NCBI RefSeq assembly: GCF_030316855.1
Contig: NZ_JASZYR010000003.1
Location: 1-64,000 of the forward strand
Source: Variovorax sp. J22P240
GTDB lineage: Bacteria; Pseudomonadota; Gammaproteobacteria; Burkholderiales; Burkholderiaceae_C
Length of the DNA: 64,000 nucleotides
Reading direction: 5' to 3'
In this document: positions 1-9,029 of the stretch, piece by piece
How the letters are laid out: each line of letters begins with the position of its first letter
How positions within the stretch are numbered: the first letter of the stretch is position 1
Made by a program: the position numbers and the translations under genes
The notes under the pieces: model-generated
What the model was told of the DNA's origin: nothing
The model's input: the letters and a program-made list of their open reading frames with translations, nothing else
Database searches by the model: none

Positions 1-627
1 CGCGATGGTCAGCAGGCCCAGCACGAGGTTGAGCATGTGCTGGCCCTTGAACTGCACCGGAGCGCCCTGGAACAGGCGGAACTTGTACTTGCCCGAGAGC
101 TTGCCGAAGGCGATCACCGAGCCGCTGAAGGTGATCGCGCCGATGGCCGCCCCCAGGAACAGTTCGAGCCGGTTGCCCGCGGGAATGGCGTAGCGCAGGA
201 AGCCGTCGATGACGGCCGCGCCTTCGGGCGTGTTGACGCCCACGGCGGCGGCCACCGGCGGCGGCGTGATGCCGAAGGCCCAGGGCTCGACCACGGCGGC
301 CACGGCGATGAAGACCGCGGCCAGACCGATCATGCTGTGGAAGAACGCGACCAGTTCGGGCATCTGCGTCATCTCGACGGTCTTGGCGCGATAGGCGCCA
401 TAGCCGCCGCCGACCACCAGGCCCAGCAGCACCCAGGCCATGCCCATGGCCTTGCCGCCGGAGAGCTGCACGATCAGCGCCGCGGTGGTCAGGATGGCGA
501 TGGCCATGCCGACCATGCCGAAGAGGTTGCCCCGGATCGAGGTGGTCGGATGGGAGAGACCTTTGAGGGCCTGGATGAAGCAGACGGATGCGATGAGGTA
601 CAGCAGCGTGACGACATTCATGCTCAT
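1..627 (-). CDS. pntB: NAD(P) transhydrogenase subunit beta, partial (3' end outside window)
   Basis: This is the first 209 codons of the membrane/NADP(H)-binding subunit of proton-translocating transhydrogenase, which transfers hydride between NADH and NADP+ using the proton gradient. The N-terminus (MSMNVVTLLYLIASVCFIQA) and the run of hydrophobic helices with Gly-rich turns (GLVVGGGYGAYRA) match the PntB family. The ATG at 625-627 overlaps the upstream pntAb stop as ATGA, so the two are translationally coupled. The protein runs off the left edge, so the NADP-binding domain III is not visible. Identity is secure from sequence and operon context. Confidence 0.95.
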   Translation of the reverse strand, partial: MSMNVVTLLYLIASVCFIQALKGLSHPTTSIRGNLFGMVGMAIAILTTAALIVQLSGGKAMGMAWVLLGLVVGGGYGAYRAKTVEMTQMPELVAFFHSMIGLAAVFIAVAAVVEPWAFGITPPPVAAAVGVNTPEGAAVIDGFLRYAIPAGNRLELFLGAAIGAITFSGSVIAFGKLSGKYKFRLFQGAPVQFKGQHMLNLVLGLLTIA

Positions 628-959
628 GCTGCATTCCCCTTGTCCGCAGCACCGGCCGCAGGCGCCTTCTTGTCCTTCTTTCTGAACATCTCCAGCATCC
701 GCCGGGTGACCAGGAAGCCGCCGAAGACGTTCACTGCCGCGAGCGCCACGGCCAGCACGCCCATGGTCTTGCCCAGGCCCGACTCCGTGAGCGCCGCCGC
801 CAGCATGGCGCCGACGATCACGATCGCCGAGATGGCGTTGGTGACCGCCATCAGCGGCGTGTGCAACGCCGGCGTGACGGTCCACACCACGTGGTAGCCG
901 ACGTAGATGGCCAGCACGAAGATGATGAGGTTGATGACGGTGTGTGAAACGGGATCCAT
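624..959 (-). CDS. pntAb: NAD(P) transhydrogenase subunit alpha, membrane part (alpha-2)
   Basis: This 111-residue protein is the small membrane part of the split alpha subunit. About three hydrophobic helices span residues 5-85, including VINLIIFVLAIYVGYHVVW and AISAIVIVGAMLAAAL, followed by the family motif around GGFLVTRRMLEMFRKK. In many alpha- and betaproteobacteria alpha is split in two, as here, whereas in E. coli it is one chain. It lies 22 bp downstream of pntAa and its stop overlaps the pntB start, so the three genes form one operon transcribed leftwards. The C-terminal tail is Lys/Ala-rich. Confidence 0.95.
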   Translation of the reverse strand: MDPVSHTVINLIIFVLAIYVGYHVVWTVTPALHTPLMAVTNAISAIVIVGAMLAAALTESGLGKTMGVLAVALAAVNVFGGFLVTRRMLEMFRKKDKKAPAAGAADKGNAA

Positions 960-981
960 GCTGCTTCTCCTCGCGGTTCGC

Positions 982-2112
982 TTATTTCTTGGTGACCTGG
1001 CCGTCTTGCGCCATGCGGCAGGCCGCCACGATGTCGTCTTCGAGGTCGATCTTCAGCGCGCCTTCCTTGGTCACGATGAGCTTCAGGAAGTCGAGCACGT
1101 TGCGCGCATAGAGCGAGGAGGCGTCCGCCGCGACCAGCGCCGGCAGATTGGTCTCGCCGACGATGGTCACACCGTGCTTCACGACCGTCTTGTCGGCCTC
1201 GGACAGCGGGCAGTTGCCTCCGACGCCCTCCGGGCCCTTGCCCGCGGCGATGTCGACGATCACCGAACCCGGCTTCATCGACTTGACCATCTCCTCGGTG
1301 ATCAGGGTGGGCGCGGCGCGGCCCGGGATCAGCGCGGTGCTGATCACGATGTCGGCCAGCGCCACGCGCTTGGCGACCTCGACCTGCTGGCGCGCCAGCC
1401 AGCTCGGCGGCATCGGCTTGGCATAGCCGCCGACGCCAACGGCGGCTTCCTTTTCTTCCTCGGTGTCGTAGGACACTTCGATGAACTTGCCGCCCAGCGA
1501 TTCGATCTGTTCCTTGACGCTCGGGCGCACGTCCGACGCCTCGATGACCGCGCCCAGCCGCTTGGCCGTGGCGATGGCCTGCAATCCCGCCACGCCGACG
1601 CCGAGGATCACGACACGTGCCGCTTTCACGGTGCCGGCAGCCGTCATCAGCATCGGGAAGAAGCGCTGGTACTTGTCGGCCGCGACCATCACGGCCTTGT
1701 AGCCGGCGATGTTGGCCTGCGAGGACAGCACGTCCATGCTCTGCGCGCGCGTGGTGCGCGGGGCCGCCTCGAGTGCGAAGGCGGTGAGGCCGGCCGTCGC
1801 GAGACGCTGCAAGCCAGCCGCATCGAAGGGATTGAGCATGCCGATGACGACGGTGCCCGGTTTCATGAGCGCGATTTCGTTGTCAAAGGGCGTGCGCACC
1901 TTGAGCACGAGGTCGGCGCCGAAGGCCCCGGCCTGGTCGGTGATCTCGGCACCGGCGGCCTCGTAGGCGGCATCGGTGACGCTGGCGGCAACGCCCGCGC
2001 CCGCCTGAACGCGGATGACATGACCCTGAGCCACGAGCTTTTTCGCAGTCTCCGGAGTGACGGCGACTCGGGATTCGCCTAGCGCAGTTTCGGCCGGCAC
2101 GCCTATCAGCAT
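982..2112 (-). CDS. pntAa: NAD(P) transhydrogenase subunit alpha, soluble NAD(H)-binding part (alpha-1)
   Basis: This 376-residue soluble domain-I subunit binds NAD(H) and exchanges hydride with domain III of PntB. It starts MLIGVPAE, like alanine dehydrogenase/PntAA N-termini. Its Rossmann segment VVILGVGVAGLQAIATAKR is followed by IEASDVRPSVKEQIESLGG. An AGGAG ribosome binding site lies 6-8 bases upstream of the ATG at 2110-2112. It is the first gene of the pntAa-pntAb-pntB operon. The promoter should lie in the 264-bp gap to the divergent response-regulator gene. Confidence 0.96.
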   Translation of the reverse strand: MLIGVPAETALGESRVAVTPETAKKLVAQGHVIRVQAGAGVAASVTDAAYEAAGAEITDQAGAFGADLVLKVRTPFDNEIALMKPGTVVIGMLNPFDAAGLQRLATAGLTAFALEAAPRTTRAQSMDVLSSQANIAGYKAVMVAADKYQRFFPMLMTAAGTVKAARVVILGVGVAGLQAIATAKRLGAVIEASDVRPSVKEQIESLGGKFIEVSYDTEEEKEAAVGVGGYAKPMPPSWLARQQVEVAKRVALADIVISTALIPGRAAPTLITEEMVKSMKPGSVIVDIAAGKGPEGVGGNCPLSEADKTVVKHGVTIVGETNLPALVAADASSLYARNVLDFLKLIVTKEGALKIDLEDDIVAACRMAQDGQVTKK

Positions 2113-2285
2113 GAACTTCTCCTCAGACAGCGTTGAAATTTCGCGCCGAGCTTACATGAAGACGTTCCCCTCAAGTTGTCCCTGGAGTGCACCTTCGAGC
2201 AGGTTGCCTGTGCGTCACCGCAACGCCTGCCGCTACCAAATTCTCAGCAGTATTGGGGTATGCACTCATTGATTGCGTGAACAAG

Positions 2286-2315
2286 TTGCGATGCCAAAAC
2301 GGGCATGGATAGGTA
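2286..2315 (+). promoter_or_regulatory. Candidate promoter with inverted repeat, upstream of the response-regulator operon
   Basis: TTGCGA at 2286-2291 and TAGGTA at 2310-2315, 18 bp apart, resemble weak sigma-70 hexamers. The spacer contains a perfect inverted repeat ATGCC-N6-GGCAT (2291-2295 and 2302-2306) that could be an operator. The site is 62 bp before the ATG at 2377. The rest of the 2113-2376 gap holds no gene that I can support. This is a guess from short motifs. Confidence 0.25.
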
Positions 2316-2376
2316 CACTCCCGGCACGTGACCGATCAAAGACTTCGGCACGCAATAACGAGATACAGGGAATGGA

Positions 2377-3105
2377 ATGCGAATAGCAGCGCTTGACGAT
2401 GAGGCGGTCCAGCTCGACTTGATCCGCCACACGATGGAGGGCATGGGTCACGAATGCCATGGCTTCAGCGATGGGAAGACGTTGCTGCGCGATCTCCGCC
2501 AGCAGACCTACGACCTGCTGATCCTCGACTGGACTCTCCCCGATGTACAGGGTCCCCGCGTGGTGCGATGGATCCGCGAGGATCTCAGCAGCCGGATCCC
2601 CATTCTTTTCGTGACCAACCGGCGCGAAGAGAAGGACATGGTCGAGGGGCTGGCGGCCGGCGCTGATGACTTCATGGTCAAGCCGATCCGCGTGGCCGAA
2701 CTGCAGGCCCGCGTTCACGCATTGCTGCGCCGCTCCTATCCCGCCCAGCATGACGCCGACCTGATCTTCGGCGCCTACCACTTCGTCCCCGCGACCCGCA
2801 GCCTGCGGGTCCACGGAACGCTGGCCGAACTGAGCCACCGCGAATACGAGCTGGCCCTGTTCCTCTTCCAGAACCTCGGCCGACTGCTGTCGCGCGAACA
2901 TTTGCGCGAAGCGGTATGGGGCGTGGGGGCTGAGTCGCCTTCGCGCTCGCTCGACACGCACGTCTCCCGCCTTCGGGTAAAGCTGGATCTGATGCCATCC
3001 AACGGGTTTCTGCTGTCGGCGGTCTACGGACTCGGCTACCGGCTGGAGTCCATCGACGCCAACCTGCTCAGCTCGCTCTACAACTCGACGAGCCAGCCGG
3101 AATGA
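2377..3105 (+). CDS. OmpR/PhoB-family response regulator
   Basis: This 242-residue two-component regulator has a receiver domain at 1-115 and a winged-helix DNA-binding domain at about 135-230. The acidic pocket is D7/D8, the phospho-acceptor is D51 (LLILDW), the switch residue is T80 and the conserved Lys is K102 (MVKP). The effector ends with the typical SRSLDTHVSRLRVKL and GYGLGYRLE-like segments. Its TGA overlaps the ATG of the histidine kinase (ATGA at 3102-3105), so the kinase is almost certainly its partner. The receiver is slightly atypical in having W after the phospho-Asp. The target genes are unknown. Confidence 0.93.
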   Translation: MRIAALDDEAVQLDLIRHTMEGMGHECHGFSDGKTLLRDLRQQTYDLLILDWTLPDVQGPRVVRWIREDLSSRIPILFVTNRREEKDMVEGLAAGADDFMVKPIRVAELQARVHALLRRSYPAQHDADLIFGAYHFVPATRSLRVHGTLAELSHREYELALFLFQNLGRLLSREHLREAVWGVGAESPSRSLDTHVSRLRVKLDLMPSNGFLLSAVYGLGYRLESIDANLLSSLYNSTSQPE

Positions 3106-5504
3106 GCTCCGGCAGTCCGCGGCGCACTGCGGACACAGCCCCCTCGGACCGCTGGCGCTGGGCGCAACGACGCGGCCCGTGGCTGCTCCTTGCGGTGGCG
3201 CTGGTATTGCTGGTCAGTGGCCTCAGCCTGACCCAGCCGATGCCGAGGGCTGACCGGCTGCTGCAGGACAGCGCGCGCGCCGCACTGGCGGCGCCGCCGT
3301 CGAACGACATCGTGATCGTGGCCATCGACGAAAAAAGCCTCGACGCGATCGGCCGCTGGCCGTGGCGCCGCGCGCAGCACGCCGAGTTGCTGCGCGCCAT
3401 TTCCGCCCAGTCGCCGAAATGCATCGGCTTCGACGTACTGTCGGCCGAGCGCGACGCGAGCCATGCGGGCGACGACGCGGTGCTCGCCGACGCCATGCGC
3501 GACAGCGGCTGCGTCGTGCTCCCAACCGCCCTGCAAATCCTCGGGCAGCGCTCCCAGCAAGAGTTGCGGCCCTTGCCCGTACTGGCCGAGGCGGCCGCCG
3601 GCATCGGGCACGTCCACCTGTCGGTCGACCGGGATGGCCTTGCACGCAGCGCCTATGCCCGCGAAGGCTTTGCGGAAAGCATGCGACCGCACTTCGTGAT
3701 CGCGCTACGCGACGCCGCGGCCGGAGCGGGCGCTAGCGCCCCCTCGGCACCGCTGCCCGACGCCGAGCCCGCTGCGCCGGCCTCCGACGGAGCGCAGCGC
3801 ACCTGGTTGCGCCGCGACCTCGAGGCGATCATGTTCACGCGCGGACCCGCGCGCTTCAGGACCGTCTCCTATGTCGATGTGCTTCGCGGCAACGTCGATC
3901 CCGACGCGTTCCGCAACCGCTACGTGCTCGTTGGCACGACGGCTCCGGGACTCGGCGACGCCCATGCCAATTCGGCCCCGAACCAGCCCGGCCTCATGCC
4001 AGGGGTGGAGATCTTCGCCAACATGCTCCAGGCATTGCTCGCCGGGCAGCACGTGAAATTCGCCGCGCCCTGGCAGAACCTGCTCTTCAATCTCGGGCCA
4101 CTGCTCGCGGCGCTTTTCGGCGTGCTGTGGCTGAGGCCGCTGGGCGTGACGGCGCTGATCGGCGCCATGCTGGCACTTCAACTCGGCATGCTGGGGCAGC
4201 CCTCGGTCAACGTGCTGTTCGCTCCCGCAGCCGGCGTCGCCGGTCTGCTGGCGCTGTACCCGCTCTGGAGCCATATGCGGCTCTCCGCGGCCATCCGCTA
4301 TCTGCGCCGCGGTACCGATGAGCTGCTGCGCGATGTCGGCCGCCGGCCGACTTCCGCACAGCGTTACGTCGTCGGCGATTTTCTCGACCGCCAGATGGAC
4401 GCCACCCGAGCCGCCGCGACACGTATGCGCGACGTGCACCGCTTCGTACGCGACGGCATCGACCATCTGCCCGACCCAACCCTGACCCTTAGCACCGAGG
4501 GCCGGGTGGTGCTGGCCAACGTCGCGGCGCAACGCTACTGGCAACACGACGCCAGCGAAATACACGGCCAGGATGCCCATGGGCTCCTGGCTGACATCCG
4601 CTCGCGCAACAACGGCGCGCGCATGATGCCGAAAGGCGCGCTGCTTGGCGAACTTCGAGCCATCGCGGGCGAGGGCGAAGACTCCATGGGGCGCGCCGTG
4701 CTCCTGCGCTGTGTTCCCTTCTTTGACGCAGGTGACGAACACGCTGGGTGGATGGTCTCCCTGGTAGACATCACGAAAATGCGCCGTGCGCAGAGCCAGC
4801 GCGACGAGGCGCTCCGCTTCATCTCCCACGATGCGCGCGAGCCCAGCGCGACGATCCTCACCATCATCGAACTCGCACGCGAGCGGCCTGAGACCTTCGC
4901 CGACGGATCGCTGCTCGAGCGCATCGAACGTCAGGCGCGCACAGGGCTCGAGTTGGCCGACGGATTCGTGAACCTCGCGCGCGCCGAGGCGGAGCCATTT
5001 CGCGCCGAACTGCTCGACCTGGTCGCATTGCTGCAGCAGACCATCGACGACAGCTGGGCACGCGCGCGCCGGCGCCAGGTGCGCATCGTCCTGGTCAAGG
5101 CGCTCGACGAAGCGCAGTGCATTGCCGACCGCAACCTGTTGATGCGTGCCCTGGCCAATGTGCTGAGCAACGCGCTCAAGTATTCCCCTTCGGGTGCCGA
5201 CCTCGAATGCAGCGTGCAGGAAGACGAGCGAAATTGGCGGGTGGCGTTCCGGGACCACGGGCCCGGCATTCCGGTCGAGTTGCAGTCGCAGCTTTTCCAG
5301 CCCTTTCACCGCCTGAATCACGAGGCGCATCCCGAAGTCCACGGTGTCGGACTCGGGCTGCTGCTGGTGCGAACGGTCGTCCAGCGTCACGGTGGCTCGG
5401 TCGAAATCGACAGCGCGCAGGGTGCCGGCTGTATCGTCACGCTGGTGCTTCCAAAGCCGACGTCCGTCGAGCGCGAGGCACTGGGATCCCACGAGGAATC
5501 ATGA
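3102..5504 (+). CDS. CHASE2-domain sensor histidine kinase
   Basis: This 800-residue membrane sensor has an N-terminal helix at about 27-45, an extracytoplasmic CHASE2 domain at about 50-325 (NDIVIVAIDEKSLDAIGRWPW, IGFDVL, RYVLVGTTAPGLGD, PGVEIFANML), three helices at about 328-395, and a PAS-like region at about 450-560. HisKA and HATPase_c domains follow. The H-box is FISHDAREPSATI with H576, lacking the usual ELRTP. The N-box is NVLSNALKYS, and the G-boxes are DHGPGIP and GVGLGLLLV. CHASE2 domains sense unknown extracellular signals. Its start overlaps the regulator stop, and its own stop overlaps the start of the Nudix gene. An autokinase role is likely because all ATP-binding boxes are intact. 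Confidence 0.93.
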   Translation: MSSGSPRRTADTAPSDRWRWAQRRGPWLLLAVALVLLVSGLSLTQPMPRADRLLQDSARAALAAPPSNDIVIVAIDEKSLDAIGRWPWRRAQHAELLRAISAQSPKCIGFDVLSAERDASHAGDDAVLADAMRDSGCVVLPTALQILGQRSQQELRPLPVLAEAAAGIGHVHLSVDRDGLARSAYAREGFAESMRPHFVIALRDAAAGAGASAPSAPLPDAEPAAPASDGAQRTWLRRDLEAIMFTRGPARFRTVSYVDVLRGNVDPDAFRNRYVLVGTTAPGLGDAHANSAPNQPGLMPGVEIFANMLQALLAGQHVKFAAPWQNLLFNLGPLLAALFGVLWLRPLGVTALIGAMLALQLGMLGQPSVNVLFAPAAGVAGLLALYPLWSHMRLSAAIRYLRRGTDELLRDVGRRPTSAQRYVVGDFLDRQMDATRAAATRMRDVHRFVRDGIDHLPDPTLTLSTEGRVVLANVAAQRYWQHDASEIHGQDAHGLLADIRSRNNGARMMPKGALLGELRAIAGEGEDSMGRAVLLRCVPFFDAGDEHAGWMVSLVDITKMRRAQSQRDEALRFISHDAREPSATILTIIELARERPETFADGSLLERIERQARTGLELADGFVNLARAEAEPFRAELLDLVALLQQTIDDSWARARRRQVRIVLVKALDEAQCIADRNLLMRALANVLSNALKYSPSGADLECSVQEDERNWRVAFRDHGPGIPVELQSQLFQPFHRLNHEAHPEVHGVGLGLLLVRTVVQRHGGSVEIDSAQGAGCIVTLVLPKPTSVEREALGSHEES

Positions 5505-5968
5505 ATATGGCAGAGCGCTGGAAGCCCAACGTCACGGTGGCCGCAGTGATCGAGCAGGACGGGCGCTTCCTGCTCGTCGAGGAAGAAACCCCCGAGGGGC
5601 TCCTCCTCAACACACCGGCAGGCCATCTCGACCCCGGCGAATCCCCCGCCGAAGGGTGCGCCCGCGAAACACTGGAAGAAACAGCCCACCGCTTCACGCC
5701 CACCGCCCTCATCGGCATCTACATGGCGCGGACGCGGCGCGAAGAAGACATCACCTACCTCCGCTTCGCCTTCACCGGCACGCTGGGCGCACAGGAGCCA
5801 GGACGCCTCCTCGACCACGGCATCGTGCGCACACTGTGGATGACCGCAGACGAGATCCGCGCCAGCACCGCGCGCCACCGCAGCCCCCTGCTCCTGCAGT
5901 GCGTCGAAGACTATCTGGCAGGCAAACGCCACCCCCTCGACCTGATCCACGTAGACGACTCGGTATAG
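5501..5968 (+). CDS. nudJ: Nudix hydrolase, NudJ-like
   Basis: This 155-residue Nudix pyrophosphohydrolase has a Nudix box at about 44-65, GHLDPGESPAEGCARETLEE, fitting Gx5Ex7REUxEE with Ala in place of the last Gly. The N-terminus WKPNVTVAAVIEQDGRFLLV is typical of NudJ, which acts on thiamine pyrophosphate and nucleoside di/triphosphates in E. coli. In E. coli nudJ also lies beside mnmA; here mnmA is the convergent neighbour. The ATG at 5501 overlaps the kinase stop (ATGA), so it is co-translated with the two-component pair, which is less usual. The exact substrate cannot be read from sequence. Confidence 0.88.
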   Translation: MNMAERWKPNVTVAAVIEQDGRFLLVEEETPEGLLLNTPAGHLDPGESPAEGCARETLEETAHRFTPTALIGIYMARTRREEDITYLRFAFTGTLGAQEPGRLLDHGIVRTLWMTADEIRASTARHRSPLLLQCVEDYLAGKRHPLDLIHVDDSV

Positions 5969-5980
5969 GAGCCGCCGTCC

Positions 5981-6073
5981 AAGAAACACCGCGGAACCGG
6001 CTCCGCCGGTCCGCTGGTGTTGCCCCCGGCAGGGGGTTAGCGAAGCGACACGGAGTGCGCGAAGCTTGGGGGC
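5981..6073 (+). repeat. Dispersed ~90-bp intergenic repeat, copy 1
   Basis: This copy matches, in opposite orientation, the element at 59884-59973. The core is 5982-6037 (56 nt, three mismatches to the other copy) and the flank to 6073 is more diverged. The core folds as an imperfect hairpin (arm CACCGCGGAACCGGC, second arm GCCGGTCCGCTGGTG, loop TCC), followed by a small hairpin CCCCC-GGCA-GGGGG. It sits between the convergent ends of nudJ and mnmA. Its diverged half encodes the last dozen residues of MnmA. It resembles a REP-type element; no transposase gene is nearby. Confidence 0.8.
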
Positions 6074-7173
6074 GAGCCTATGACCCCGCCCCCGAGGCAC
6101 ACCTCGCCGTCGTACAACACGGCCGACTGCCCCGGCGTCACCGCCCACTGAGGCTCCGCGAACTCCAGCCGGAAAGCGCCATTGGCGCCTTCACGCAGTT
6201 CGCACTTGGCATCGGCCTGGCGATAGCGCGACTTCGCGCCATAGGCGCCGGCCACCGGCGCGTCGCCCGCGACCCAACTGGCATCGTCGGCTTCCAGCGT
6301 CGGCGACAGCAGCCACGGGTGGTCATGCCCCTGCACCACCCAGAGCGTGTTGTTCGCGACATCCTTGCGCGCTACGAACCATGGCGAATGGTCGCCTGCA
6401 CCCCGTTGCGCGCCCTTGGCCTTGATGCCGCCAATGCCGAGTCCCTGGCGCTGCCCGAGCGTGTAGAAACTCAGGCCCTGGTGCTCGCCGATCTGGCGGC
6501 CGCGCTCGTCGCGAATCGGGCCCGGCTCCTTCGAGATGTAGCGATTGAGGAACTCGCGGAACGGCCGCTCGCCGATGAAGCAGATGCCGGTCGAGTCTTT
6601 CTTCTTCGCGTTGGGCAGGCCGATCTCGTCGGCGATGCGGCGCACCTCGGTCTTGTGCAGCTCGCCGACCGGAAACAGGGTCTTCGACAACTGCCGCTGG
6701 TTCAAGCGGTGCAGGAAATAACTCTGGTCCTTGGCCGGGTCGAGGCCCTTGAGCAGTTCATGCCGGCCGGTGACGCCGTTGCGGCGGACACGGGCGTAGT
6801 GGCCGGTAGCGATCTTCTCCGCGCCGAGCCGCATCGCGTGGTCGAGGAAGGCCTTGAACTTGATCTCTGCGTTGCACAGCACGTCGGGATTGGGCGTGCG
6901 CCCGGCCTGGTATTCGCGCAGGAACTCGGCGAACACGCGGTCCTTGTAGTCGGCCGCGAAGTTGACGTGCTCGATCTCGATGCCCAGCACGTCGGCCACG
7001 CTGGCCGCGTCGATGAAGTCGATGTTCGACGAGCAGTACTCGCTGTCGTCGTCGTCTTCCCAGTTCTTCATGAAGATGCCGACCACCTCGTGGCCTTGCT
7101 GTTTCAGCAGGTGCGCCGTGACCGCGGAGTCGACTCCGCCGCTCAGGCCCACCACGATGCGCTGCTTTTCCAT
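6037..7173 (-). CDS. mnmA: tRNA-specific 2-thiouridylase MnmA
   Basis: This 378-residue enzyme thiolates U34 of Lys, Glu and Gln tRNAs. The ATP-pyrophosphatase P-loop GLSGGVDS is at residues 9-16. The catalytic cysteines are in [12 protein letters not shown] and [12 protein letters not shown]-terminal beta-barrel follows ([18 protein letters not shown]-like, [19 protein letters not shown]). I chose the ATG at 7171-7173 because [13 protein letters not shown] is the family N-terminus; the longer reading frame upstream has no homology. The last residues [12 protein letters not shown] after GGGVIGS look foreign to the family and are encoded within a dispersed repeat. Confidence 0.96.
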   Translation of the reverse strand: MEKQRIVVGLSGGVDSAVTAHLLKQQGHEVVGIFMKNWEDDDDSEYCSSNIDFIDAASVADVLGIEIEHVNFAADYKDRVFAEFLREYQAGRTPNPDVLCNAEIKFKAFLDHAMRLGAEKIATGHYARVRRNGVTGRHELLKGLDPAKDQSYFLHRLNQRQLSKTLFPVGELHKTEVRRIADEIGLPNAKKKDSTGICFIGERPFREFLNRYISKEPGPIRDERGRQIGEHQGLSFYTLGQRQGLGIGGIKAKGAQRGAGDHSPWFVARKDVANNTLWVVQGHDHPWLLSPTLEADDASWVAGDAPVAGAYGAKSRYRQADAKCELREGANGAFRLEFAEPQWAVTPGQSAVLYDGEVCLGGGVIGSPPSFAHSVSLR

Positions 7174-7292
7174 AGGGTCGGGATTGTCCCAGCACCGGCA
7201 AGCCGGTGCCCGCATCCGGGAAATCACCGAGAGGCGGACCCGCCCGCACCGCCGGCCGGCTCCCACAATGGACTGCCCAACCGGAGACAAAT

Positions 7293-9029
7293 ATGGTTTC
7301 TTCTCCCTCCAGCGCCACGCCCTGGACGAAGTCCTATCCGAGCGGCATGCGCTGGGATGCCGAACTCCCCACCCGGCCGGTGCAGCAGATGCTCGACGAG
7401 GCCGTGGCGCAATGGCCCGACCGGCCGGCCATCGAGTTCATGGGCCAGGTCATCACCTACCGCGAATTCGGCGACGCCGTCGAGCATGCGGCTGCAGGCC
7501 TGAAGGCGCTGGGCGTCCAGCCCGGAGTGCACGTCGGCCTCTTCCTGCCCAACACGCCGCACTACCCGATCGCATTCTTCGCGGTGCTGAAGGCCGGCGG
7601 GACGGTGGTGAACTACTCGCCGCTGGATGCCGAGCGGGTGCTGGCCCACAAGATCGAGGACAGCCGAACGGACATCCTCGTCACCCTCGACCTCGCCACG
7701 CTCTACCCGCAGATGGCGCGGCTGCTCGGCAACTCGCGCCTGAAGAAGTTGGTCGTGGGCAGCCTCACGGACTATGGCGCGGCCCGGGATGCGGTGCGTG
7801 CACACCTGCAGGCCGCGGGCCAGCTCGCCGCCGTTTCGACGGACGATCGGCACATGTCCTTCACCCAACTCCTCGCGAACGACGGCCGCTACCAGCAGCA
7901 TGACGTCAGCTCCGTCGACGACGAGATCGTGGTGCTGCAATACACCGGCGGCACCACCGGACTGCCGAAGGGCGCGATGCTCACGCACGCCAACCTGTCG
8001 TCGGCCTGCGCGCAGTACCTCGAATCGACTGGCGGCGATCCGCCGATCCTCGACCCGGGCAGGGAGCGGGTGCTGGTCGTGCTGCCGCTGTTCCATATCT
8101 ATTCGCTGAGCGTGAACATGATGCTGGGCATCCGGCTGGGCGCTCACCTGGTGCTCCACACGCGCTTCGATCTCGATGCCGTGATGAACGACCTCGCGGC
8201 CAAGAAGATCACGGTGTTCCCCGGCGTGCCGACGATGTTCACCGCCATCATCAACCACCCGAAGGCCAGCGAGACCGACCTGCGCTCGCTGAAGTTCTGC
8301 GGCTCGGGCGGCGCGCCATTGCCGGTCGAAGTGGAGAACCGCTTCTTCTCGCTCACCGGCTGCCACCTCAACGAAGGCTGGGGCATGACGGAGACGTCGC
8401 CGACCGGCACCTTCACGCCCGCGCGCGGCATCCGCAAGGCCGGCTCCTGCGGCATGCCGCTGCCGGGCATCCGCCTCAAGCTCCTGAGCCTGGACGACCC
8501 GTCGAAGGAAGCCGCCATCGGCGAGCCGGGCGAGCTGTGCATCCGGGGCCCCAACGTGATGAAGGGCTACTGGAACAACGAGGCCGCCACGGCGGCTTCG
8601 ATGACACCCGACGGCTACTTCAAGAGCGGCGACGTCGCGAAGATGGATGCCGACGGCTTCTTCTACATCGTCGACCGCACCAAGGACATGCTGCTGTGCG
8701 GCGGCTACAACGTCTACCCGCGCGTGCTGGAGGAGGCGATGTACGAACACCCGAGCATTGCCGAGGTGTGCGTGATCGGCATCCCCGACGAATACCGCGG
8801 CCAGTCACCCAAGGCCTTCATCAAGTTGAAGGAAGGCGCGCCGGCCTTCACGCTCGACGAGTTCAAGCTGTTCCTGAAGGACCGTCTGGGCAAGCACGAG
8901 ATGGTGGGCGCGATCGAGATCCGCGACGAGCTGCCCAAGACCGCCGTGGGCAAGCTGTCGAAGAAGGAATTGGTCGATGAGGAAGAGCGCAGGCGGAGCG
9001 AGGCGGCTTCCGCAAGGAGCACGTCATGA
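7293..9029 (+). CDS. Long-chain fatty-acid--CoA ligase (AMP-binding)
   Basis: This 578-residue acyl-activating enzyme makes acyl-CoA from a fatty acid, ATP and CoA. The P-loop motif [12 protein letters not shown] is at about residue 213. The adenylate motif GWGMTETSP, the hinge/Asp motif [18 protein letters not shown], and the C-terminal lysine motif [14 protein letters not shown] are all present. I chose the ATG at 7293, which has GGAG 7-10 bases upstream. The gene ends by overlapping the start of the WS/DGAT gene (ATGA), so the acyl-CoA made here probably feeds that acyltransferase. Chain-length preference is not readable. Confidence 0.92.
   Translation: MVSSPSSATPWTKSYPSGMRWDAELPTRPVQQMLDEAVAQWPDRPAIEFMGQVITYREFGDAVEHAAAGLKALGVQPGVHVGLFLPNTPHYPIAFFAVLKAGGTVVNYSPLDAERVLAHKIEDSRTDILVTLDLATLYPQMARLLGNSRLKKLVVGSLTDYGAARDAVRAHLQAAGQLAAVSTDDRHMSFTQLLANDGRYQQHDVSSVDDEIVVLQYTGGTTGLPKGAMLTHANLSSACAQYLESTGGDPPILDPGRERVLVVLPLFHIYSLSVNMMLGIRLGAHLVLHTRFDLDAVMNDLAAKKITVFPGVPTMFTAIINHPKASETDLRSLKFCGSGGAPLPVEVENRFFSLTGCHLNEGWGMTETSPTGTFTPARGIRKAGSCGMPLPGIRLKLLSLDDPSKEAAIGEPGELCIRGPNVMKGYWNNEAATAASMTPDGYFKSGDVAKMDADGFFYIVDRTKDMLLCGGYNVYPRVLEEAMYEHPSIAEVCVIGIPDEYRGQSPKAFIKLKEGAPAFTLDEFKLFLKDRLGKHEMVGAIEIRDELPKTAVGKLSKKELVDEEERRRSEAASARSTS

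Noticed and set aside
3705..5492. 595-codon open frame on the minus strand
   Set aside because: It lies wholly antisense to the CHASE2 kinase, has His/Gln/Arg-rich composition typical of GC-rich antisense frames, and shows no recognisable domain.
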